Part shown: piece after piece, positions 1 through 6,966 of the stretch
Layout: each line of letters opens with the position of its first letter
How positions within the stretch are numbered: position 1 is the first letter of the stretch
Translations under genes and position numbers: made by a program
Notes under the pieces: generated by a model
The model's database searches: none
Seen by the model: only the letters and a program-made list of their open reading frames with translations
What the model was told of the DNA's origin: nothing
Source of the DNA: Pseudomonadota bacterium
GTDB taxonomy: Bacteria; Myxococcota_A; UBA9042; GCA-2863065
Length of the DNA: 64,000 nt
Assembly (NCBI GenBank): GCA_005776585.1
Contig: SXOX01000323.1
Location: 1-64,000 of the forward strand
Direction of reading: 5' to 3'

Positions 1-372
1 ATGGGCAACGACGTCGCCGTCAACCTTGGCGGCGCCATGGGCAACTTCGAGCTCAACGTGTTCAAGCCGCTCATCATTCACAACGTCCTTCAATCCGTGC
101 GGCTCCTGTCGGACGGCGCGCTCAGCTTCGAGGAGCACTGCGTCCGCGGGCTGGAGCCCAACCGCGCCCACATCGCCGACCTGCTGGACCGGTCGCTCAT
201 GCTCGTCACCGCGTTGAATCCGCACATTGGCTACGACAAGGCCGCGCAGATCGCGAAGAAGGCCCACAAGGAAGGCACGACGCTCAAGGCCGCCGCGATG
301 ACGCTGGGCTACGTGACCTCCGACCAGTTCGACGCATGGGTCCGTGCCGAGGACATGGTGGGATCGCGCTAG
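1..372 (+). CDS. fumC: Class II fumarate hydratase, C-terminal part (5' end outside window)
   Basis: Fumarase interconverts fumarate and malate in the TCA cycle in the cytoplasm. The visible 123 residues match the C-terminal third of Fum[11 protein letters not shown], the helix [22 protein letters not shown], and the tail motif [18 protein letters not shown]. The Met encoded at base 1 is internal: in FumC this segment reads QVMGND before the GNFELN helix, so the start lies left of the window. The stop codon TAG (370-372) overlaps the stop of the convergent acyl-CoA ligase gene on the other strand; the two stops share CTAG. Identification is firm. Confidence 0.95.
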   Translation: MGNDVAVNLGGAMGNFELNVFKPLIIHNVLQSVRLLSDGALSFEEHCVRGLEPNRAHIADLLDRSLMLVTALNPHIGYDKAAQIAKKAHKEGTTLKAAAMTLGYVTSDQFDAWVRAEDMVGSR

Positions 373-2111
373 AGAGGCCGGAGGTTGTCTCGGGTGAGAG
401 ACTCGCGCAGTCGGAGCGCGAGCTCGAGCCGCTTGACCTTCATGGACGCCGTCCTTGGGAACTCGTCGGAGCAGACGACGACTCCGGACAGCCGCTTGTA
501 GTCGGTGAGCTGACGATTTCGGCGGCCGAGATCCTCGAGACACGCGGGGCTGAGCTCGGCGCCGGTCTTGGGCCGAATGACGACACAGAGCTGCTCTTCG
601 GTGAGTTTGCCCGTCGGCCAGATGAAGTTGGCCGCAAACACCGCGAGCTCGGCGGTGTCGCGCAGGCCCTCGAAGGCGGCCTCGAGATCCTCGGGGTACA
701 CGTTCTTGCCACCCTCGGTCACGATCATGTTCTTGGAGCGGCCCACGAGCTTGAGGTGGCCCGAGAGGTCGAGCAGGCCCAGGTCCCCGGTGCGGAGCCA
801 GCCGTCGACCAAGGTCTCCGCCGTGAGCTCCGGCGCGTCCCGGTAGCCGGCCATGAGCGACGGCCCGCGGACCCACACCTCGCCGACGCCCTCGCTGTTG
901 GCGTCACGGATGACGACCTCGGTTCCCGGAATGGGGCGCCCCACCGTATCGGCGCGAAACGGCTTGAGATCATTGACGGTGAGGACGACGCCCGCCTCGG
1001 TCAGTCCGTAGCCGATGACGACGGGGAGACCGAGTCGAGAAAAGAACTCGGCCGTCTCGGCGTCGACGAAGGCGCCGCCGCAGAACATGAGCCGTAGCCG
1101 TCCGCCGAGCTCGTCGTGGATGGGCTTGAGCAGGGTCGAGGACACGCGGTGCCGTGGCGCCCGCAGCGTGGCCAGCTCGTTCAGGCTCTGCAAGCCGTCG
1201 AGAGCGATACGCTGCCAGCTGGGCAGCGCGTCGAGGCGCTCCTCGAGCTTCTGCCGCAGCGTCTTGAGCAACAAGGGCACGATGGCCATGTGCGTTACGC
1301 CGTAGCGCTTCATGGTCGAGGTGAGGAACTGCGGCCGCAGCGTGCGTTGATGCACGACGGAGGCGCCCATCAGTAGCGGGATGAGGAAGCCGCAGCAGAA
1401 GTCGATGGCGTGGTTGGTCGGCAGGATGGAGAAGTAGCGATCGTCCTCCGCCATGGGAAACAGGTTGCCCAGCACCTCGGCCTGCGACAGATAGTTGCCG
1501 TGGGTGAGCTGGCAACCCTTGGGGGTGCCACCCGTGCCCGAGGAGTAGACGAGCGTGGCCTGGTCCGACCGAAGGCGCGTCCGCCGGACAAAGGGACCCG
1601 ACGGCTCGAGCCCGATAGCCTCGAGTCGGCCCACGCGCGGCGGGAGCGACGCACCGGCGGGGACGTCGGACAGGTAGATGCGCACGTCCTCCAGGACCTC
1701 GCGCGCGCCGTCCTCCATCCGGAGCTTCTGCCACGTGGGGTACTCCGTGACGACGACCTTGGGCTGCGCGTGCCGGAGCAGCGCGACCTGCTCGGCGGGC
1801 GTGAGCTTGTAGTCGACGGGCACGACGACGGCACCGGACCAGAACGCGCCCATCGCGGTCGTGAGCCACCGCGACTGATTGGAGAGCAGAATGGCGAGCC
1901 GGTCTCCGGGTGCGAAGCCATGCGCTTGAAGCGCGGAGCCGACGTTCTCGGCCTCGACGCGCGCGTCGCGGTAGCTGAGGCGGCGCGTGTCGCGGTGCCG
2001 ATCGACCTCGATGAGCGCCGTATTGTCGCGATAGGTGACGACGGCGTCCAGCAGCGCCTCGCCCAAATCGGACAGGCGCGACAGGTGTAAGGGGTGCAGG
2101 GGGGTGGCCAT
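369..2111 (-). CDS. AMP-dependent acyl-CoA synthetase / ligase (ANL superfamily)
   Basis: A 580-residue adenylate-forming enzyme that should activate a carboxylic acid with ATP and load it on CoA or on the neighbouring acyl carrier protein. Visible ANL motifs: the Thr/Gly-rich loop [11 protein letters not shown] (residues 189-199), YGLTEAG (368-374), the TGDLG hinge near 440, [21 protein letters not shown] from about 457, and a C-terminal lysine in TASMKVKR. Length is normal for fatty-acyl ligases. It is the last gene of a leftward operon (PHP, enoyl-CoA hydratase, ACP, ligase) and starts 12 bases after the ACP stop. An ACP gene next door makes an acyl-ACP ligase role plausible, but the substrate cannot be read from sequence. 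Confidence 0.9.
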   Translation of the reverse strand: MATPLHPLHLSRLSDLGEALLDAVVTYRDNTALIEVDRHRDTRRLSYRDARVEAENVGSALQAHGFAPGDRLAILLSNQSRWLTTAMGAFWSGAVVVPVDYKLTPAEQVALLRHAQPKVVVTEYPTWQKLRMEDGAREVLEDVRIYLSDVPAGASLPPRVGRLEAIGLEPSGPFVRRTRLRSDQATLVYSSGTGGTPKGCQLTHGNYLSQAEVLGNLFPMAEDDRYFSILPTNHAIDFCCGFLIPLLMGASVVHQRTLRPQFLTSTMKRYGVTHMAIVPLLLKTLRQKLEERLDALPSWQRIALDGLQSLNELATLRAPRHRVSSTLLKPIHDELGGRLRLMFCGGAFVDAETAEFFSRLGLPVVIGYGLTEAGVVLTVNDLKPFRADTVGRPIPGTEVVIRDANSEGVGEVWVRGPSLMAGYRDAPELTAETLVDGWLRTGDLGLLDLSGHLKLVGRSKNMIVTEGGKNVYPEDLEAAFEGLRDTAELAVFAANFIWPTGKLTEEQLCVVIRPKTGAELSPACLEDLGRRNRQLTDYKRLSGVVVCSDEFPRTASMKVKRLELALRLRESLTRDNLRPL

Positions 2112-2123
2112 CGCGAGCGCCCC

Positions 2124-2378
2124 CTAGACCCGCCGCACGTCGATCTTGGCGGCCAGCGCCGCGAAGGTGACCACGCCTTGGAGCTCGTAGTCGGGGATCT
2201 CGACGCCGAAGGCCTCCTCGACGTCCGAGAGGAGCTCCAGCGCCTGAAGGCTGTCGATCTGGAGCTTCTCGAAGAAGTCGTCCTCGGGCGCGAGCGTGCT
2301 TGCATCGACGCGAAAGCGCTTGGCGGCGAGGGTCATGAGCCGGGCTGAAGTGTCGTTTGGGTTGCTGGTCACGGTCAC
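2124..2378 (-). CDS. Acyl carrier protein
   Basis: An 84-residue carrier protein. It has the phosphopantetheine attachment motif IDSLQALELL, with Ser43 as the modified residue, followed by an acidic helix II and the ACP-typical EEAFGVEIPD. It is distinct from a housekeeping AcpP by its longer N-terminus and its setting beside an acyl ligase and an enoyl-CoA hydratase. That setting suggests a carrier for a dedicated acyl chain. The start is a GTG at 2378; a second in-frame GTG two codons later is also possible. The gap to the upstream hydratase gene is 21 bases, so the two are very likely cotranscribed. Confidence 0.9.
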   Translation of the reverse strand: MTVTSNPNDTSARLMTLAAKRFRVDASTLAPEDDFFEKLQIDSLQALELLSDVEEAFGVEIPDYELQGVVTFAALAAKIDVRRV

Positions 2379-2399
2379 CTCGACGAGCGCTTGGGGAGA

Positions 2400-3194
2400 T
2401 CAGGGGAGGTAGGGGCGGACGTCGGTGCTGGACGTGAACCGATCGAGCGCGGCGCGCAGCACCGGACCTTGAGCCAGTCGGACGAAGTGGTCCTTCTCGA
2501 GCTCGAGCTCCGCCAACGGCAGCGGCTTCATGAACCGCTTGCAGGTCGTCATGGCGTCCGGGTCGAACTTGATGGCCTGCCGCGCCATCGAGCGCGCGAC
2601 CTCGAGCGCTTGACCCGGCGCGACGAGCTGAGCCGCGAGGCCGACGTCGAGCGCCTTCTTGGCGTTGATGCTCCGCCCGGTCAGCAGCAGGTCGCGCACC
2701 AGACCATTGCCCACGTCCCGACGCAGGCGCGGGATGCCGCCAAAGCCCGGGATGACGCCGAGGCGCAGCTCCGGGAAGGCAAAGCGCGCAGTCTTGTCGC
2801 ACACGCGAAGGTCCGCTGTGAGCGCCAGCTCGAAGCCGCCGCCGAAGCAGACGCCGTGAATCGCCGCGATCGTCGTCATGGGAAGCAGGTCGAGCGCGTT
2901 CATGACCGCGTGCGTGCGGTCGAGGAAGGCCCGGATCTCCGGGCCATGCAGCGCCTCGGGGCGATCGACGAGTCCCTGGTGCAGCTCGCGGAGGTCCGCG
3001 CCGGCCGAGAAGCCGCTCTTGAGGCTGCTATGAATGATGAGCGCGCGGCCCTGCGCCGGATCGAGCCGGGTGAGCACGTCCTCGAGCGCGGACAGCATGG
3101 TCGTGCCGATCTCGTTGCACGGCGGACCGTGGAGCGCGAGCTCGTAGATGCCCGCCTCGTGCGAGAGGGTGCACGGGGCCGTGACCGCGGTCAT
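2400..3194 (-). CDS. Enoyl-CoA hydratase/isomerase (crotonase) family
   Basis: A 264-residue crotonase-fold protein expected to hydrate or isomerise an enoyl thioester. Visible elements: the oxyanion-hole segment FSAGADLRELH (about 62-72) and GVCFGGGFELALTADLR (114-130), followed by FAFPELRLGVIPGFGG (138-153). Glu122 and Glu142 align with the two catalytic glutamates of enoyl-CoA hydratase 1, so an active hydratase is likely. The chosen start is the ATG at 3194, overlapping the stop of the upstream PHP gene as ATGA. A longer reading frame to 3356 gives only an Arg/Trp-rich run antisense to the PHP Gly-rich tail and was rejected. The partner ACP and acyl ligase follow directly. Confidence 0.92.
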   Translation of the reverse strand: MTAVTAPCTLSHEAGIYELALHGPPCNEIGTTMLSALEDVLTRLDPAQGRALIIHSSLKSGFSAGADLRELHQGLVDRPEALHGPEIRAFLDRTHAVMNALDLLPMTTIAAIHGVCFGGGFELALTADLRVCDKTARFAFPELRLGVIPGFGGIPRLRRDVGNGLVRDLLLTGRSINAKKALDVGLAAQLVAPGQALEVARSMARQAIKFDPDAMTTCKRFMKPLPLAELELEKDHFVRLAQGPVLRAALDRFTSSTDVRPYLP

Positions 3195-3967
3195 CGGCCG
3201 CCGAAGCCTCCGCGACCTCCGCGTTGACCACCGCCACCGCCACCGCCGCGTCCACCGCCATTGCCGTGCCCATGGCCGTTGCCATTGCCGCGACCGCCGC
3301 CGTGCCCTCGGCCGCCGCCGCGATCGCCGTCCCGGCGCGGGCGACGCAGAGTGCACGCCCAGTAGGAGCGGGAACGGAGCGCGTTGACGAGGTGCTCCTG
3401 CGAGCGAATGGTCTCGGCGAAGGCCGTGCCGTAGGAGCCGATGCGCTGGCCCTCGGGTCCGCTGTCGGAGCCGCCAACGGTCGGAAGCTGCAGACTGGCG
3501 GCCGCCTCGAGCGCGAGATCGTTTGGGAGATGGCCCGGGACGCCGCAGACGACCTCGATGGCCGTGAGCCCTTGCGTCTTGAAGACGCGGTCACCGAGGA
3601 ACGGGCCGTCGTCGAGGTAGGGGTGCGCCGCGATGGCCACGCCACCGAGCTCCTCCATGATCTCGACGACGTCGCTGATGGACAGATCCTCCTTGGAGAG
3701 CCAGGGCTGATCGGCGAAGCGCGGATCGGCGGGGTCCGGCACGACCGCGAGGACGCGGCCGTCGTCGGCGTTGACCTCGAGGCCCACGAAGACCGGGAAG
3801 CCGAGGCGCTCGGAGATGGCGCGGACCTCTTCCAGGTCAGGGACGACGTCGCACTCGGTGAGCATGATGCCGCTCAGACCCATGTCCCGGGCCTTGCGGA
3901 TCACGTCCTCGAGCCCGATGTCGAAGTCTTCACTGAAGTTCGTGTGCACGTGCAGATCGAGGATCAA
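3191..3967 (-). CDS. PHP-domain phosphoesterase with a Gly/Arg/His/Asn-rich C-terminal tail
   Basis: A 258-residue protein, predicted metal-dependent phosphoesterase of the PHP superfamily. PHP motifs are in order: DLHVHTNFSED at the N-terminus, GLEVNADDG, the histidine in AIAAHPYLDDG, and GGSDSG followed by IGSYGTAF. From about residue 205 the fold gives way to a roughly 50-residue tail of RGG, GNGHGHGN and poly-Gly, which no PHP enzyme needs. The tail resembles RNA-binding or disordered RGG segments. The start is TTG at 3967: GGGAGG lies five bases upstream, and a -35/-10 pair ends before it, so the ATG at 4033 falls inside the promoter. It heads an operon with enoyl-CoA hydratase, ACP and acyl ligase; its substrate is unknown. 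Confidence 0.82.
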   Translation of the reverse strand: MILDLHVHTNFSEDFDIGLEDVIRKARDMGLSGIMLTECDVVPDLEEVRAISERLGFPVFVGLEVNADDGRVLAVVPDPADPRFADQPWLSKEDLSISDVVEIMEELGGVAIAAHPYLDDGPFLGDRVFKTQGLTAIEVVCGVPGHLPNDLALEAAASLQLPTVGGSDSGPEGQRIGSYGTAFAETIRSQEHLVNALRSRSYWACTLRRPRRDGDRGGGRGHGGGRGNGNGHGHGNGGGRGGGGGGGQRGGRGGFGGR

Positions 3968-3972
3968 ACTAG

Positions 3973-3978
3973 CCTCCC
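3973..3978 (-). promoter_or_regulatory. Ribosome binding site deciding the TTG start of the PHP gene
   Basis: On the minus strand GGGAGG is followed by five bases (CTAGT) and then TTG at 3967. No other in-frame start nearby has a comparable Shine-Dalgarno sequence. Confidence 0.7.
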
Positions 3979-4004
3979 GCGGAGCGGCTGGGCCCGCGCG
4001 CGGC

Positions 4005-4033
4005 GAGTTAGCACGAGGCGCGGAGCGTGGCAA
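4005..4033 (-). promoter_or_regulatory. Putative promoter of the PHP-ECH-ACP-ligase operon
   Basis: Minus-strand TTGCCA (4028-4033), a 17-base spacer, then TAACTC (4005-4010). Transcription would begin near 3998 and leave a leader of about 30 bases with the GGGAGG site. It lies back to back with the promoter of the AAA gene. Confidence 0.5.
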
Positions 4034-4060
4034 CTCAGATGCGCCGATCCGTCCGGGTGG

Positions 4061-4089
4061 TTGCCCGGTCGCGGCGCGTGCGCTAGCGT
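4061..4089 (+). promoter_or_regulatory. Putative leaderless promoter of the McrB-like AAA gene
   Basis: TTGCCC (4061-4066), 17 bases, TAGCGT (4084-4089), then only six bases before the ATG at 4096. Initiation six or seven bases after the -10 box would fall on the start codon itself. No Shine-Dalgarno sequence is present. Confidence 0.55.
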
Positions 4090-4095
4090 CTCGGC

Positions 4096-5478
4096 ATGCC
4101 CTCCTCGCTCATCGTCGAACGACACTCGACCATTCGCGCGCTCGTTCGCGCGCTCCGCACCAAGCGCTTCCTCATCCTCGCCGGCCTCTCGGGCACGGGC
4201 AAGACGCAGCTGGCGCGGCGCCTGGCGCAGACCGTCACGACCTTGGACCGACAGCTCGGCAATGGCCGCGGGCTCCTGCTGGTCGAGCAGGCACTCGACG
4301 ACGCCGTGCGCGGCGAGACGTCCACCTTGTTCGAGGCGCTGCCGGGGTACCCGGACTGGGTCGGCGTCAAGGACGTGGGCCTCGGTCAGGGCGAGGACAA
4401 GGCGCCGCCGCCGCATCGCAAGCAGGTGGGCTTCCTGCCGGTGCGGCCCGACTGGACCGACGCGAAGAAGGTCTTCGGCCACTACAACCCGCTCACGGGG
4501 CGCTTCTACCCGACCGACGCGCTCGTCGTGATGCTGAACGCGTGGCGCAGCTTCCTGGAGTTTGGCGAGGACGCCGCGGCGCACTTTCTGGTGCTCGACG
4601 AGATGAACCTCGCACGCGTCGAGTACTACCTCTCGGACGTGCTCTCGCTCATGGAGTCGGGCGCCTCGTTGGACCCGATGAGACCCGGGCGCATTCGCGT
4701 CGGTGAGCTGGCGCGCGTGCATCCGCTCGACTCGATGCTGGTCTCCACGGGAACGCGCGGCCTGCACGACGAGCGCAGCCAGGCCGAGGCGCAGCAGGCC
4801 TTCAGCAATGTGGACACCGGCGGACGGCGGGTCCTCGCGGCCGCGCGGACGGGCGCGCTCGAACAGCAGGTGCCGCTCTGGGAGCTGGACGCGCGCAAGT
4901 TCCTCTATGAGCCGCTGGTCAAGGGGCACGAGTTCGTCGATCGGCCGAACGACGACCTGCCCCCGCTCGACGAGCAGCGGGACACGCTGTGCCTGCTCTA
5001 CCCCATTCCGCCGCGGGTGGCGTATCCACCGAACCTGGTGCTGATTGGGACCATCAACGTGGACGAGACCACGCACGCGTTTGCGCCCAAGGTGCTGGAC
5101 CGCGCCTTCGTGTTGGAGTTCACCGAGGTCAACTACGCCGCGGCCCTCTCGGAGCATCCGGCCTGGAGCGCAGGGCAGGCCTTTCTGGAGGCGCTTCACC
5201 AGGCGCTGGCTCCATCCGGCCACCACTTCGGCTACCGCGTGGCCAGCGAGATGCTCGACTACACCGTACAGGCCGGCGGAGTCATGTCCCCCGAGGTGGC
5301 GGACTTCCTGCTGCTCTCCAAGGTGCTGCCCAAGCTGCGCGGCACCGAGCACGAGCTCGCGCGCCCGCTGGAGCGGCTGCAGCACGTGACGACGGCGTGG
5401 CAGCTCGAGCGCTCGCGCGCCAAGGTGGCCTGGATGCAGGAGCGCCTGGCGGAGGCGGGCTTTGCCAGCTTCTTCTAG
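4096..5478 (+). CDS. McrB-like AAA+ NTPase
   Basis: A 460-residue AAA+ protein of the McrB/AAA_5 type. Visible: Walker A GLSGTGKT (30-37), Walker B FLVLDEMNLAR (about 164-174), and sensor I LIGTINVDETTHAFAPKVLDRA (about 315-336) with a conserved DRA arginine, a signature of McrB-like ATPases/GTPases. The C-terminus AWMQERLAEAGFASFF matches the usual end of this family, so the protein looks complete. These motors partner McrC-like nucleases in modification-dependent restriction. The next gene overlaps its stop and encodes only part of such a partner. The N-terminal DNA-recognition domain of classical McrB is absent; the AAA module begins almost at residue 1. Confidence 0.85.
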   Translation: MPSSLIVERHSTIRALVRALRTKRFLILAGLSGTGKTQLARRLAQTVTTLDRQLGNGRGLLLVEQALDDAVRGETSTLFEALPGYPDWVGVKDVGLGQGEDKAPPPHRKQVGFLPVRPDWTDAKKVFGHYNPLTGRFYPTDALVVMLNAWRSFLEFGEDAAAHFLVLDEMNLARVEYYLSDVLSLMESGASLDPMRPGRIRVGELARVHPLDSMLVSTGTRGLHDERSQAEAQQAFSNVDTGGRRVLAAARTGALEQQVPLWELDARKFLYEPLVKGHEFVDRPNDDLPPLDEQRDTLCLLYPIPPRVAYPPNLVLIGTINVDETTHAFAPKVLDRAFVLEFTEVNYAAALSEHPAWSAGQAFLEALHQALAPSGHHFGYRVASEMLDYTVQAGGVMSPEVADFLLLSKVLPKLRGTEHELARPLERLQHVTTAWQLERSRAKVAWMQERLAEAGFASFF

Positions 5479-6019
5479 CGCCGGCTCGTTGAGCGCGTTG
5501 CTGGCGCTGGCCGCCGGGCCGCCGCCGCTGGAGGTCGCGCTGTCCCGCATCCTGTTGCGTCCGCACCGGGAGCTCGTGACGCGAGCGGAGATCGTCCCCG
5601 TGGAGGCACTGGAAGAGGCCGACGCCGAGGGCTTCATGACGCTCGTGCAGGAGCCGGACGCCATCGTGACGGCCAAAGACGAGCCGGTGCACTTTCAGAC
5701 CGACGAGAACCCGCCGCGCCGCTTTCAGCTCACCCGCGTCGTCGAAGAGCGCCGGCTGGTCACCTACGATACGGCCCCCAATCGCTTCGTGGCTCACGTC
5801 TTGCGCCGGTATCGGGGCCAGCTCAAGCGCGCCCTGGCGGAGGCTCCGTCGGACGGGAAGCGCCTGCTGGGAGCGATCGACCACGCGCTGGCCCACCCCG
5901 CGATGGCCGAGGCGCGCCGCGCCGCGTGGATGGCGCCCGATCACCCGGTGCTGCTCAAGGACCCGGACTACCGCGTACTGCTCACGTTTGCGATGAGGCT
6001 AGTTGACCTTGTCGGCTAG
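5462..6019 (+). pseudogene. Truncated DUF2357 / McrC-like partner of the AAA protein
   Basis: A 185-residue fragment overlapping the AAA gene stop by 17 bases. It contains the core signature of DUF2357 proteins: ILLRPHREL near the N-terminus and VTYDTAPNRFVAHVLRRY in the middle, followed by a helical segment ending DPDYRVLLTFAMRL. In full-length relatives this is followed by the LYEYW region and a PD-(D/E)XK nuclease domain. Here similarity stops at about base 5998, just where the convergent sulfatase-modifying gene ends, and TAG follows a few codons on. The usual N-terminal domain is missing too. The family assignment rests on remembered motifs. A functional short variant cannot be excluded, but a degraded nuclease is the simpler reading. 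Confidence 0.6.
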
Positions 6020-6907
6020 ACAGCGGAAGCCCACGACCTCGAAGCGATTCCACGGCAGGTGGTGGTTGCGGTAGGTCACCCGGAGGCCATAGCCACCGGT
6101 GATCCAGCTGCCGCCACGCATCGCGCGGTGCTGCTGCGTCCCCTCGCACTTCTCCGCGTTCGGAGGGCACGGGCCGCGGGGGTCGTCCTTGGGGCTCTTG
6201 CGGTAGTAGTTTCCGCTGTACCAATCGGCCGTCCACGCCCACCCGTTGCCGGCCATCTCGTAGAGGCCAAAGCCGTTGGGCGGATACGTGCCCACGGGCA
6301 TCGTGCCGCGGTAGGTCTCGTAGATCGCGAGCTTGCGGGTAGGCGGGTCGTCACCCCACGGAAAGCGCTTGCGGTCGAGCCCGCCGCGCGCAGCCAGCTC
6401 CCACTCGGCCTCGCTCGGGAGCCGCCCGCCACGCCACGTCTCGCAGTAGGCCTTGGCCTCGTGGAAGTTGACGCAGGTCAGCGGGTGGTCCGCCGGCTCG
6501 TGGTACATCTTGGCGCCGCAGTACTTGAGGCCCCAGTTGTCCCGCTGGGTCGAACCGCGAGGCGCGATCTTGGACTTGCGGGGCCCCATCGGCCAGGTGC
6601 ACTTGCCCGCCTTGACGCACTTCTCGAAGTCACCGCGCGTGACCTCATAGCGGTCCAGATAATACGGCTTGGTGATCCGGACCTCGTGCGCGGGACGCGC
6701 GTCGTCGTCGAAGTCCTTGTTATCGCCCATCCAGAACGTGGCCGGCCGAATCAGGACCATCTCCTTGCCGGTCTTGTCCTTGACGACTTGCACGCCCGGG
6801 GGCGGCGGCGTGGAGCCGGCCTGGGTCCGATCGCCCGCGAGAGCTGAACCCGGCAGCGTTATCAGGGTTGCGAGCAACGGCCAAGCGAAATCGTACAAGC
6901 GCTTCAT
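5999..6907 (-). CDS. Secreted FGE-sulfatase (SUMF1/EgtB-fold) domain protein
   Basis: A 302-residue exported protein. An N-terminal signal peptide (MKRLYDFAWPLLATLITLPGSALAG) is followed by a complete FGE-sulfatase domain: FWMGDN, YYLDRYEVTRGDFEKCV, GGRLPSEAEWELAARGG, FPWGDDPP, GLYEMAGNGWAWTADWY, MRGGSW and the final VGFRCL. Family members include the formylglycine-generating enzyme, but most bacterial versions in this setting are of unknown function or act as binding domains. The start at 6907 gives the signal peptide. The upstream extension is antisense to nothing useful and lacks a site. It lies downstream of an intrinsic terminator and is probably its own unit. A second paralogue is at 43558-44778. 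Confidence 0.88.
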   Translation of the reverse strand: MKRLYDFAWPLLATLITLPGSALAGDRTQAGSTPPPPGVQVVKDKTGKEMVLIRPATFWMGDNKDFDDDARPAHEVRITKPYYLDRYEVTRGDFEKCVKAGKCTWPMGPRKSKIAPRGSTQRDNWGLKYCGAKMYHEPADHPLTCVNFHEAKAYCETWRGGRLPSEAEWELAARGGLDRKRFPWGDDPPTRKLAIYETYRGTMPVGTYPPNGFGLYEMAGNGWAWTADWYSGNYYRKSPKDDPRGPCPPNAEKCEGTQQHRAMRGGSWITGGYGLRVTYRNHHLPWNRFEVVGFRCLADKVN

Positions 6908-6941
6908 GTTCCTAGGATGATCGCGAGGCTGTGGGAAAGTC

Positions 6942-6962
6942 AAAAAATCGCCAGTTTTGGCG
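6942..6962 (-). terminator. Intrinsic terminator after the metalloprotease gene
   Basis: On the minus strand CGCCA, a four-base loop (AAAC) and TGGCG are followed directly by A and six T residues. It starts a few bases after the stop codon of the metalloprotease gene (6967-6969). The T-run in such GC-rich DNA stands out. It should end the larE-metalloprotease transcript. Confidence 0.7.
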
Positions 6963-6966
6963 GGGT

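Noticed and set aside
970-2802. Long reading frame on the minus strand (610 codons) across the acyl ligase and enoyl-CoA hydratase genes
   Set aside because: Arg/Ala/Pro-rich sequence without motifs, in another frame of recognised genes; a high-GC shadow frame.
3194-3356. Longer N-terminus for the enoyl-CoA hydratase
   Set aside because: It would add an Arg/Trp-rich stretch antisense in frame to the PHP Gly-rich tail; the ATG at 3194 overlaps the PHP stop and fits the family start.
6908-6941. Promoter of the first FGE gene (minus-strand TTGACT from the terminator T-run)
   Set aside because: The -35 box is good, but no acceptable -10 box lies 16-18 bases downstream.
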